From: Corella eumyota
Taxonomy: Eukaryota > Chordata > Ascidiacea > Phlebobranchia > Corellidae
DNA length: 64,000 bases
Reading direction: 5' to 3'
Assembly: GCA_963082875.1 (NCBI GenBank)
Contig: OY720103.1
Span: 496,001 to 560,000 of the forward strand
Part shown: in pieces, positions 36,937-47,953 of the stretch
Position numbering within the stretch: position 1 is the stretch's first letter
Layout of the letters: every line of letters starts with the position of its first letter
Notes under the pieces: model-generated
What the model was told of the DNA's origin: nothing
The model's input: only the letters and a program-made list of their open reading frames with translations
Databases searched by the model: none
Program-made: the position numbers and the translations under genes

Positions 36937-39900
36937 TTAATCTTCTTTGATATCCTCCACTTTAACTTCTTCTGTAAATTCAGTTAACTGCTGTTGCCAC
37001 ATATCACAGTATACACCATTTTCCATAGCAACCAAATCGTCATGGCTAAAAAAAAAATTAAATTTTGTTAAAATATTTTTTTTAAAACAATTTTCTAAAG
37101 AGGGGGTACTAGAAGGTTAACTTTTTTTTATGGCACCACTACCAGTTGTAAGGCCAGTTATAACAAAAAACACATCATCCAGTGCCCATATTACCACATA
37201 ACAAATATCTTACCTTCCTCTTTCCACTATTTCACCATCTTTTAACACCAATATACAATCAGCATTAATGATGGTTGACAACCTATGGGCCACAACTATG
37301 GAGGTTCGACCAGCAAAAACTCGTGACAGAGATGCCTGAATATTTCGTTCTGTTTTTGTATCTAGTGCTGATGTAGCCTAAAATAAAAAAGAGTAAACTA
37401 CTTTACAAGAAAAGCTTTACAATTTTTTTCTTTGTTTAACCCTTTTTTATTGAGTATTTATATGCACAGATTTATATTAATTTTATAACATTTGACCACA
37501 GGTACACATTTAATTACAATAACTTTATATGAATGGCAACACTTGTCAACAACTCACCTCATCGAGTAAAACAATCTCAGGAGCCTTGAGTAAAGTACGA
37601 GCGATGGCAACCCTCTGTTTTTCACCTCCACTTAGTTTAAGACCCCTTTCACCGACCATAGTTTCATATTGGTCGGGCATGTTAATAATTCGATGATGAA
37701 TATCGGATGATTTTGCAGCTTCAACAACTTCACTGTCACTGGCTGCTATCCGACCGTATCGGATGTTGTTTCTAAAAAAAATGTGTTCTTAGCAAACTTG
37801 TGTCTTGCTAGTAATAGATTAACTTGTAGAAAAACATTTTTAAAATCCTATTTCATATAAAGATATTTTAAACAGGTACAACTTAGGAAGCTGAACACTA
37901 ATATATTTAAACTCGTTGGTACTTACATGATGTTATTGTTGAACAACACAGTGTCTTGTGGAACTACGCCGATAGCTGCTCTCAGTGATTCTTGTGTAAC
38001 TGTGCTAATATCGACATCATCAATACTTATCCTTCCCGATTGGATGTCGTAGAAACGAAATAATAACCGAATTATTGTGCTCTTTCCCGACCCAGAAGGA
38101 CCAACCTAAAAAAGAGAATATTTAACTATTTAATACAAACCTTATTTCAAATGTGCAAATTTAGAAACTAAAGACATGTCTTTTTCTAAAATCACAACAA
38201 AACTAAGCAGACAAAATCTCACCAATGCATAAGTTTGTCCAGGGTCTACTCTAAACGAAATATTTTTCAAAATTTTCTTCTCAGGAGCATAATGGAAACA
38301 AACATTATCAAACTCTACAGCTCCTCCAGTGACTGACAGTTGTACCGCCTCATCCAAATCATTTATTTCTTGGGTCTAAAAATTTCAACAAAACATTTTT
38401 TTAAACTCTTACAATAAACAGCAGTAGTACAAGAAGACTTTCACTGACCTCATGAAATAAGTCGAACATATTCTCCATATCAATAAAACTAGTTTGTATC
38501 ATTCTGTAATAAGTTCCAAAGAAACCCAGTGGAGTGTAAAGTTGCATCATGTACGTACCAAACAACACAAAATCTCCAATCTTTAAAAGATCAATTTGTT
38601 TTCACATTAACAAAAAATGAAAAAGTAGAAATTAAATACAAAATTACTGAAACATTAAAGAAGTGTAACTTTACATGTCAGCACTAAGATAAAACACCAA
38701 AGTATTTACAGTTACTTTTATATTTTTTCATGAATTTACTACAAAAATAATGATTACTAAATTACCTCAAATTTTCCATCCAACACAAACCTAGCACACA
38801 GCAAACTTCCAGCAAGAAGACCAAAGTTGATCACAACTACTTGAGCCAGGTTTAAAATAACTAAAGATGCATTAGTTTTGTATTCTGAAGTCTAAAAAGT
38901 ATAAAATATATGAAGTACTAATAAAACAAAACCAAACTTTATATGTCATTAGCTTAAAACTTAAGCAGAGTAGCCCAATAAGTTACCCTCATACCTGGTA
39001 GTCTTTGATGGCATAATCAAATTGTTTGACTTCATGGTTTTCTGCATTATAATACTTCACCTTAATTAAAAAAACGAATTAAACCAACGGTATAATAAGG
39101 GTAATATCCTGGAGATGTCATAAACAGACAAAACTGGGTCATTGTGATGAAATATTGATTCAAATTTTTACAAAAATTAGTAGGTTACATATTGAACTGC
39201 TAGGTTATAAACTTTTACAATGCATTTTAAAAATTAAATTGTTTACTGTTTCAAAATTGAGTAAAGAGTCAATAGCTCTTTGTTTAGCTTTGTTGTCCTT
39301 CAAATTCATATCTCTTCGAAACTTGGTCCTCCATTCAGTTATACCAATTGTTAATCCTGCAACAATATATATTTAAATAAAAGTGGCTAATATTTAAACT
39401 TAAAAGTTTAAACTATAATGAAGTATCTTAACTTACCTAAATATAAAACCACGCAAATGAAGACAATTAATCCGAACCAGGCATTAAATGCAGACACAAA
39501 ATAAACAATTGCAATTATGACATCACAAATTGTCGGCAAAATGTTGAAACAAATATATGAAAGTAAATTGTTGATGCTGTTCGTTCCACGGTCGATTGAT
39601 CGCAACACTTCACCAGTTTTACGAGATAAATGCCAACGAAGTGACAGCGCATGCAAGTGGCCAAAAAGTCGAATCTAAAATGTAATTATAAAATTATTTA
39701 AAATGTAAACTAATAAAGAAGCAAAAATTAAAAATGAGAACAATAAGTTAGAATAAATACCTGTACAAGGCGACTTGTGTATTGTTGGACTCTGATCCAT
39801 AGAAAACTTCGAATCCCGTTCAATATTCCTCCTGATAAACCACTACCTTGCAAACAACGTAGAGCAACATAAGCTAACACTTGACCCCAGATTATATGCC

Positions 39901-41987
39901 AGCTTGCTCCGGTGGTTAAGGAGTTAACTATAATATATAATAGGTGTTAATAAGCCACTACTTAAGAGCAATTGAAATGAAACTTTGCCTTTATTTGTTG
40001 ATCAAAATAACTTACCGATATTTTTGTAGAAAATAGGAACATAAGGGTTTACCACTCTGCCTACAACTAAGATTGCTACACAGAAAATAACTCGAACTTG
40101 AAGAAGAAAGTTTCCTTGTGGCCACATATAAGGCCATAACAATACCAACTAAACAGAAATAGTGTTACAAATTAAATCTACATTAACTAGCAACTGTCAA
40201 AGGATATTATTTAACTTTTTTACCTTTCGCTTAACTCCTGCCCATGTTGATGGATTACTTGATGTAGGCTCATCATATTTACCTCCAAATTTAACCTAAA
40301 ATAAGAAAAACATTTTGTTTTAGTTGATCTATCAGTTTTTAAAACTGTTTTATTTATTGCTAGTGCTACCATTGGTAACTAAACTTATATTCTAGAATCT
40401 GCCTATTTTAGCTATAAATACCAACACTTACCCCAGTCTCTATATCATGTCCCATGTTTTCTTCGTTAATATGAAGCCAGTAATTAAGTCTCGGCACTGA
40501 GTGACAGCAAAGAGCAATAATTAACGAGAAAGTTGAGCTTGTTATTCTCACAACCCAGAATCCAAATAACTCGCTGGTTTGCTAAAAATAAAAATTTATT
40601 CAAGCATTCAATAAAAAAGTAAAAACTGTTATTTTTAACTCGTTTATTATAACTTAATATACCTACTTTGCCAGATTATCTGTTTTTTTCTAATGTTCTT
40701 TTAAGTTATTATGTTTTTTTTTTATTTCTCAAATTCACTAATCTGTTGTAGAACTTTTATAAAATAAAACTTAAAATCAAGTCACCAGGAATTTTAAAAT
40801 TTGCGTTATCATTATTATCAACCTGATTAATTACTTTTTCTGTTATATATTAGGATTTCCTTTACACTTAAAACTAAATAAAGTTAAAACTTTGAGAAAT
40901 TGGATTACGTTATTAAGGAAGTTACTTCGTCATAATAAACTTAACTAAAATTTGTAGATTTAAAATTCATTTAAAATAATAATTACCTACAAGTGAACTT
41001 TACTAAAGTGATAAAATTTCTTTATATAGGTTTTAGTCATAAATAAATGTTTCTTGCTAATCTTAGAAAAGTAATTAATGACAACATATCTAAAAAAATT
41101 ATAATTTGTAGATAATTAATCAAATAAATTTACCTTAGTTTTAGATATTTCAAAAAACCACCATTCCTTACTATTCCAAGATATAACAGAAATAATATCA
41201 ATCAAGAAATACAAAGTCAAAGAAGTTATAAAAGCAGCGCTATGACCTTTTATTCCAACTGTTAGCAAAATCATTTTTCGCTCGAGCATAAAATTCCAGC
41301 AAGTAAGAACCAGTGACATCAGTCTAAAAAGTTAATAAATTACATACGTATAAATATACAACAGTTCTAATTAGACGACAGTAATTTCAACAATTTTTTA
41401 TTTATAAATTTACAACAAAAAAAACAAAGTGTAGAGGCCTACAGTATATTGCTTTAGCTAAATTGGTATACTTGCTATAATTGCTAAACTTGGCAATTTA
41501 ATAATTACCTTAAACTAGAATACAGAATTAAAATTCCTGATGTGGAATGATAAACACTTCCCCAAGTTACTCCAAAATAAACAGGAACTTCAATAAGAAG
41601 TAGAATGATAAAAAACCACTGAAGCATTCCCTTCCAGGTGGTTGGTCGATATTTTGATTCAACTAAAACTCCATTGCTGTACAAGTAATTAGAATTGAAG
41701 TGAAAATTTATCAATATAATTTAAATGCTTGTATTACAAAACAAAACTTGAACTTACGATTTAATTTTTCTAATTTGAAACACAACAAAAATTGAAACTA
41801 GTAGAAGCAACCCGCTAGCAACCGAAAAGTAGAAACATTGTGAAAAGCCATTGTTACGCCATATTGGATCGATATCACCATAACAACCACAAAAAGAAAG
41901 TTTTTGTTGATCACAGCTCAAACTCGTTTCAATGTTTGGTTGGTTTTGATTCGAGTCTAAGCCAGGATTAAAATGAAGTTTCGACAT
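36937..41987 (-). CDS. ABCB6: ABCB6-like half ABC transporter
   Basis: About 17 exons from [14 protein letters not shown] (41987) to a stop at 36937. ABCB6 is a homodimeric half-transporter linked to porphyrin and metal handling in endolysosomal, mitochondrial-outer and plasma membranes. Seen: an N-terminal hydrophobic domain (41900-41100) typical of the ABCB6/HMT1 group, with the conserved SWNSKEWW; the transmembrane core with [33 protein letters not shown] and [10 protein letters not shown]; then the nucleotide-binding domain with Walker [10 protein letters not shown] near 38100-38070, the Q-loop region [11 protein letters not shown], signature [14 protein letters not shown] near 37600 and Walker B ILLDEATSALDT-like sequence, then the H-loop VAHRLST near 37290. 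The C-terminus is acidic ([11 protein letters not shown]). The catalytic motifs look intact. Divergent from ACAA2 across a 1.2 kb gap. Confidence 0.93.
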
Positions 41988-42089
41988 TTTTTAAAGTTAT
42001 TTAAACGTTGTCTAAATTTTAACAAAAAAAGGTTATATTGCATGTGAATATAACCTTTTTTATATTTATTCTTAATGAGAAAAAATCAA

Positions 42090-42340
42090 CTTCTAGGCTT
42101 TAAACTAGAATAAAATCAGTAACCGACACACAGTCTCCAGATGATTAAAGATGACTTTTGCAGTTTAAAATATTATTGACTATACTTGCCAGATAATTAA
42201 CCCGCTGATTAATTTTTCGGCTCAGCAAAAGTTTATAGCGTTTATAGTGCCTTACCCAAGAGCAACAGAAGTAGATCAGTGGAGACCAAACCTGTAACCC
42301 CATGTACTTAAGGTGTTTTAACCACTACACCATGCTAGCG
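42090..42340 (-). repeat. tRNA-derived SINE, old copy
   Basis: Diverged minus-strand copy between ABCB6 and ACAA2. The core CACACAGTCTCCAG, the middle and the head CACTACACCATGCTAGCG are recognisable. Confidence 0.75.
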
Positions 42341-42784
42341 TTTTATAGATAAGTAAATATACGTAAAATTAAACCTAACATCCAATAAACTGTTAAGTTC
42401 TTTTTTAAATAGTATATATATTGCTTAAACTTCTAATTTAGCCTGCCGTACCCCAACCTAACCTTAACTTTAACAACAAAACCAAATTTAACCCATAATG
42501 TATACATTACTCAGCAAAAACAAGTTATCGATAAAGAAATTTTGCTGTGTCATTTATTTACACTATTTAGCGGATCACAGTGTTTTAACAAAAAAATACA
42601 TCGAGCATACAAAATAACTTGAGTATATTTTGACATAGATATCAAATTGCACTTTTTGTTTTACGTGTGTTTGTTAGTTTTTTCTTTTTATTTTTAATAA
42701 CAACAATATTTAACACTTTAAACAACAAAACTTAAATATTAAATTTGTTTTTTGTTTAAAAATAAGAGCAGTTTATAACAAAAT

Positions 42785-42860
42785 TTTACGCGTGCAAACA
42801 AAATGGCGGTCGGCGCGTGCACGCGTACCTACTTTTTTAATGTTCGCGTGGACGCGTGAT
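42785..42860. promoter_or_regulatory. CpG-rich promoter-like core with YY1-type site and three ACGCGT
   Basis: In otherwise AT-rich DNA, a 75-base patch holds CAAAATGGCGGTC (42799), a good match to the YY1 consensus AANATGGCGGC, and ACGCGT at about 42788, 42821 and 42852. It lies 0.8 kb upstream of the ABCB6 start and 0.35 kb upstream of the ACAA2 start, so it could serve either divergent gene. Confidence 0.5.
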
Positions 42861-43187
42861 TTATGTTTGTGTTGCAATTTTAATATAAATTATTAAACAT
42901 AATTAAGCCTAAAAAAAAAATTTTGTATTTAAAATTGTTTTATGACCTTTATTAGCATTTCAATAAACTTTTATGGAAATAATTTATTGCTGACTAACTG
43001 AGGTCAAAGTCCTATAATGACAAAACGTTTTTTAACGTTTTTAAATATTTTATTTAAAAAAAGTTGTATTAACTGATAAAGATGGAGATTGCTGAAAGAT
43101 TTTAAAATTTTTAACTATTTATAACTTTTTTGTATGTTTTAGATTTTGTTTTATTTAGTTTTATTAAAAAGTTTGAGTATCTAAAAC

Positions 43188-45703
43188 ATGGCCTTAAGAA
43201 AAGGTAAGTTAATTTTTACACCAGTTCTGCTAGTAGATGTTTTTGTAAAAATATGCCTTATATTTTATCGAGCTTTTTCTTAGATTTTGATATTTATGTT
43301 TTTGAATTCAGGAATATTTATTGTATCTGCTAAAAGAACGGCATTTGGTGCATATGGAGGTGCATTAAAAAATCACTCAGCAAATGACCTTCAAACAATT
43401 ACCAACAAAGCCGCACTAGAATCCGGGAATGTTTTTCCCGAAATAATTGATTCAGTTTTTTGTGGGAATGTTATGCAGGTAAATTGGTAAAGAGGTGTGG
43501 TAAGAAGGTGACAAAATGTGTTTTTACTGTTCATTTTTCCAATACTGTTCATTTTTCCAATCCTAACTTTTTACTCGGTAGGGTATATAATATAGGTGGT
43601 TGAAGAGCTTTGAATTATAAACTAAACATGATTATGAATTTTTTCACAGAGTTCTGTTGATGCCGCTTACATTGCCAGGCATTCAGCTTTAAAAGCCGGA
43701 GTACCAGTTCATGTTCCTGCACTGACAGTAAATCGACTTTGTGGCTCAGGTTTTCAGTCCATAGTTTCTGGTGCCCAGGAATTGGAGTTGGGAATTGGCT
43801 CGGTTTCAATGTGTGGTGGTGCTGAGAATATGAGCCAGTCACCGTACTTTTTGTTGGATGTTAGGTTTGGAACTAAACTTGGAACTGATTTAAAAGTAAG
43901 TTTTTGTGAATTTTAGTTTTTGTTTTCTTTTAATCAAAAATATTTAACTGACTTAACTAAGGTGTCCAGAATTAGGTTATAGTTTAATTAACTTTAACTC
44001 TTTTTTGTAATAATGGCCTTTTTTTTGCAGTTAGTTGATAGTTTATGGGCTGGACTCACTGACAATTATTGCAAAACTCCAATGGGTGTTACAGCTGAAA
44101 ATCTGGCGGAGAAATATAATATAACCAGAGAAGAGACGGACAACTATGCAGTACTTACCCAAAATAGATGGGGGGAAGGTAGAATTAGTTTGCATAAAAA
44201 ACAAGAGCGTGGGAAAGTGTTTAGAACACCTAAATTTACTACATACAGGCCTGGGTTTAAACTTTACTGCTTTCATGTTGTAGTGCCTTATATAAGGGAG
44301 TATAAACGGCATGAACTCCTGCTGAGCCAAAACTTAATCAGCAGTTTAATTATTGAACAATTATAATATCCTACACTGCCTAAGACAACTTGGGACTGCA
44401 TCAGTGTAACAAATAATACATTGTTTTAGCACTGAAGTCAATCTTACCACATAGGAATAATTAAACATAAAAAAAAACTTTTTTCAAAATATTTTTAGCT
44501 CAAAAATCTGGAAAATTTGACTCTGAGATCACTCCAGTGGAAATCAAATCTCGAAAAGGTCCCGTTCAGTTCACAGTTGATGAACACCCAAGACCAGGGG
44601 TTACTTCTGAACAACTTGCAAAACTACCCAACGTGTTTAAGAAAGGGGGTGCGGTCACTGCAGGCAATGCTAGTGTAAGATCATTTTTATTCTAAAATGT
44701 TAATTTACCTTTCACGAGGATGCTACAACATAAAGACCGTTAGACTTAAGTTATCACGATCTTATACTCTAGATTAGTCCTTGAATTACTGACATAACTA
44801 AAGTGAGAATAATGTTTTAAAAATACTGAACATTAATTTATTGTTTAGGGTGTTTGTGATGGGGCCTCAACTGTTATTATAGCAACTGAAGAAGCGTGCC
44901 AGAAACATAATCTGACCCCGTTAGCTCGTCTTGTTTCTTACAGTTCAGTCGGCTGTGAACCAACCATAATGGGAATAGGTACAAAAGTTTATTTTTGAAT
45001 TTTAATATTTTGGGATTAATCTTAAATATTTTTTTAAATTTAGGACCAGTTCAAGCTGTGAAAAATGCACTTAATTCTGCAAATCTTAAATTGGATGATA
45101 TGGATTTGTGTGAAGTAACTTTATTTATTCTACTTGTTATGCAAACTTTGTTTTTAATTACTTTAAAACTCTATAAATACTTAACTATCACTCATTGATA
45201 TTTAAAGTTAAAAGTTACTTACAGTTTACTAAGTAACAACACTCATAAAAACTATTCTTACCACAGGTAAATGAAGCTTTTGGACCCCAGTTCTTAGCCG
45301 TACAGAAGGAGTTGGGATTAGACATCAATAAAACTAATTTATGCGGAGGAGCGATTGCTCTTGGACATCCTCTGGGAGCATCCGGAAACAGAATCACCGC
45401 TCATTTAGCTCATCAACTCAAGTTAGTTAAAAGATTTAATAACCCACTTACATCAAGTTAATTATCTAAGCCCTGTCTTGAAATTTGTCAGTTTAGGATA
45501 TACATAAAATGAGCAGGGTTATATGCACGTTGTTGGGGTAAAGATCTAGAGTTTTTATACTTACAATGCAAGTAACCACTGCCTTTATATTATTGTAAAT
45601 TAAAAACATTTTTTTTAGAAATCAAAATTTGAAATATGCAGTTGGTTCAGCCTGTATTGGCGGTGGACAAGGCATTGCTGTTGTGTTAGAAAACTCAAAA
45701 TAG
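43188..45703 (+). CDS. ACAA2: Mitochondrial 3-ketoacyl-CoA thiolase
   Basis: Nine exons: 43188-43203, 43312-43478, 43650-43895, 44031-44178, 44499-44674, 44849-44978, 45044-45114, 45267-45421 and 45619-45703. They join in phase to exactly 397 residues, the length of human ACAA2. The enzyme performs the last thiolytic step of mitochondrial fatty-acid beta-oxidation. Seen: the start [22 protein letters not shown] (N-terminal, acting as an uncleaved import signal in this family), the acyl-accepting cysteine in [10 protein letters not shown], the [11 protein letters not shown] block, [11 protein letters not shown], the histidine in [11 protein letters not shown] and the second catalytic cysteine in ACIGGGQG. 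All active-site residues are present. The first coding exon has only 16 bases. A SINE sits in the fourth intron. Confidence 0.96.
44245..44480 (+). repeat. Diverged SINE in ACAA2 intron 4
   Basis: Plus-strand copy with the B-box region worn (GGGTTTAAACTTTACTG) but the middle GCCTTATATAAGGGAGTATAAACGG-type block and core visible. It ends about 20 bases before the next exon's acceptor. Confidence 0.75.
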
Positions 45704-45948
45704 ATTCAACTACCTTAATATATTTATGTTTAATTGGTTACTTAACAATTATGCATTTGTTTAATTTTTCTGTGCAAATATTGAAGTTAGTTTTTGTTAA
45801 TTTAAATTAAAATCGTAAGCAAATATTAAACCGAATATTTAAAATGGTATTAGCGCAATATTAACAACACAGTAAGAGTCTTTATGATACAACGGTACCA
45901 GGGTTTGATCCTTACTGCCGACGATGTTATTTACGTAGGCTCGCGAAA

Positions 45949-47047
45949 TTATAATCTCATTCTTACAGCTGACAACGTTTCCATGACAACCGCGTCAACA
46001 TTCCAATCAAACTTAACCGAACATTCCATTAAATTCACTTTCCAGCGCTTTTTTACGAGATGTGACGTAATTTTATCTGACGTACGCCTCCCCAGTGACG
46101 TCATATCACCATGGCAATCATCAGATTGTTGTGGAACGTTCGCTTGTGTCCCGTCGAGCGCCAAATCTTTTTTATTTCCAACAATGACGAGAATCGGGGG
46201 TTGTAGGTTTCGTTTTAACTTTACACTAGTTAGTTTGTGGGGCAAGGTAAACGAAATAGCGCAGGATAAAGCTGAGTTTCCGATGCTTTGAGGCATATCG
46301 GAGTAGCATAGACCTAAAAAGTTGTTTTGTGTTAAAACCTGCCATTACAATTTTTGAGAAATATGAAGTATAAACTTAAAACTTGGTCAGGGTTTTAGGT
46401 CCTTTTTACATAAAACAACAAATATTTGTTCGAATTACCAAGAGAACTATTTCGATTCGAGGATTGGCTTCGACTTCGGGTTGCCCGATCGTCGCTAACT
46501 CTTTTCTTTTGCGAAGTGGAGCTTAATTTGGGGCCTAGTTTTACTTGGGAATTTCTTGTTCTTAACGGGGGATTTGAAAACGACTGAAAACATAATTTTG
46601 TTGTTAAAATTTGAAGTATTTCTTTTTTTTCACTACCTCATTGTTACAACAAATACTAACGTTTAAAATCTCCTGCCGAAGTCGACAAATATAATCAAAA
46701 GAAGATGGCTCTGTTACGTCATACATGAGGATGTAAGCATCCACGGATCTCACCCCAATCGCGTCCATGTCCCACTCCTGAACCGAATCTTTGGGGAAGT
46801 TGTGAATAAAGCCAAAATCTTTAAAAACAACGTCAACTATTTCGTCATAAAATGAAGCTTCTTTCTTGTAATTAACATAAGTCATACAAGTTGTGGAAGG
46901 ACAGCGGGATTTTATCTTTTCGTTGTTGTTTTTTTCAGAACCATAATTCTTGTTTTGAAGGAAAAGATGTTGTTTAAAACGATAAATGAATGCAGTTTTA
47001 CCGACGTTAGGTTTTCCCAACAAAGCAATCTTAACAACAGGATTCAT
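45949..47047 (-). CDS. RASL10-like small GTPase with a long insertion
   Basis: Three exons, 47047-46637, 46583-46439 and 46313-45949, joined in phase to 306 residues (vertebrate RASL10A/B are about 200). Seen: P-loop GKPNVGKTAF near residue 11, the RASL10-type block DSVQEWDMDAIGVRSVDAY and ILMYDVTEPSSFDYICRLRQE, then the guanine-specificity motif GNKKDL, VKKRWKVNLMECSVKFDWN and a final helix. Between the LRQEIL helix and PPILVIVGNKKDL there are roughly 100 extra residues: a basic, Ser/Arg-rich stretch from exon 2 and the start of exon 3. A second short insertion follows the NKKD motif. The protein stops right after the last helix, ending VRMRL, with no CAAX cysteine. Placement in the RASL10 group is based on the middle block and is reasonably sure; strict orthology is not. 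Confidence 0.82.
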
Positions 47048-47953
47048 TTTCTGCTAATAAGGTTCTTATTAATTATTAAATAAATTTAACTCAATTTTTT
47101 CTCTAGATGTAAAAAACTTACGTTATACTTTTTATTTCCTTGAATATACCTTTTAACCTTGTTTCTAAAACAATTTTAAATTATTTCTTTACTTTATGAC
47201 TGTTATTTAAAATGAAATGTGTTTTATATATTGTTAATAAGCATTTGTTTATTGAACCTGCACCTGGCTAGAAGACTGATTGATTGGACAATGCATATTT
47301 AATAAGACATATGAGATATGTATTACTAATTGCCTACTTAATTCGGAAATCTAAGCAGGATGAAATGTATTTTATTTTTAATTTAACAGTTATTGTGTGT
47401 TTTTAACGTAAACTATAATTAAAAATTAAAAAAACGAATTGTTTAGACCTAATTTTATTGCTTAATTTTTTATATGTTGTTTATTATTGTATTTCTAACC
47501 CTGAGATACAAATCGTTGTAACGAAAAAAAAAAAAAAAATTTTACCAAACAGTTTTTTTTCTAACCCTGTGGTACAAATCGTTGTAGCGAAAAGGAAATT
47601 TTAGTTTTTACCTAAAGGGTATTTCCCTAACGGTAAAGATTTTTTAATATTTTTTTTGCGGAATTTTTTTCTTAGGCAGGTTTGCTTTACTTTAAATTAG
47701 TTTTGATAAATATGTAAGTAAGCTTTGTGATAAAAGAGATCTGTAGGTCGATTTCTAATTCTAATATGTAATAAATGTTAAGTAATATTTTGTCAAATTT
47801 AAGCTTTTTGCCTATAAATGAAACTTGTAGTCTGGTAGTTTCGTTTAAGTTTTTACATTTTAATCTTATTTATTATTTTTAGATTTTATGTTAAGATTTT
47901 AAGTAAATCCATCAAGATATTGCTTTGTATAATTAGCAATTGAAACACAAAAA
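47048..47953. other. Intergenic, RASL10-like to caspase (divergent)
   Basis: AT-rich. A segment TACAAATCGTTGTAACGAAAA near 47507 recurs as TACAAATCGTTGTAGCGAAAA near 47571, each preceded by CTAACCCTG. No gene seen. Confidence 0.45.

Larger units (their letters stand above)
41988..43187. other. Divergent intergenic region ABCB6/ACAA2
   Basis: Contains the SINE and the CpG-rich patch listed separately; the rest is AT-rich with no frame. An acceptor-like TTTTGTTTTATTTAG ends about 30 bases before the ACAA2 ATG and may be a 5' UTR or spliced-leader acceptor. Confidence 0.4.

Noticed and set aside
45884-46291. 135-codon plus-strand frame
   Set aside because: It is antisense to exon 3 of the RASL10-like GTPase, whose minus-strand product has clear GTPase motifs.
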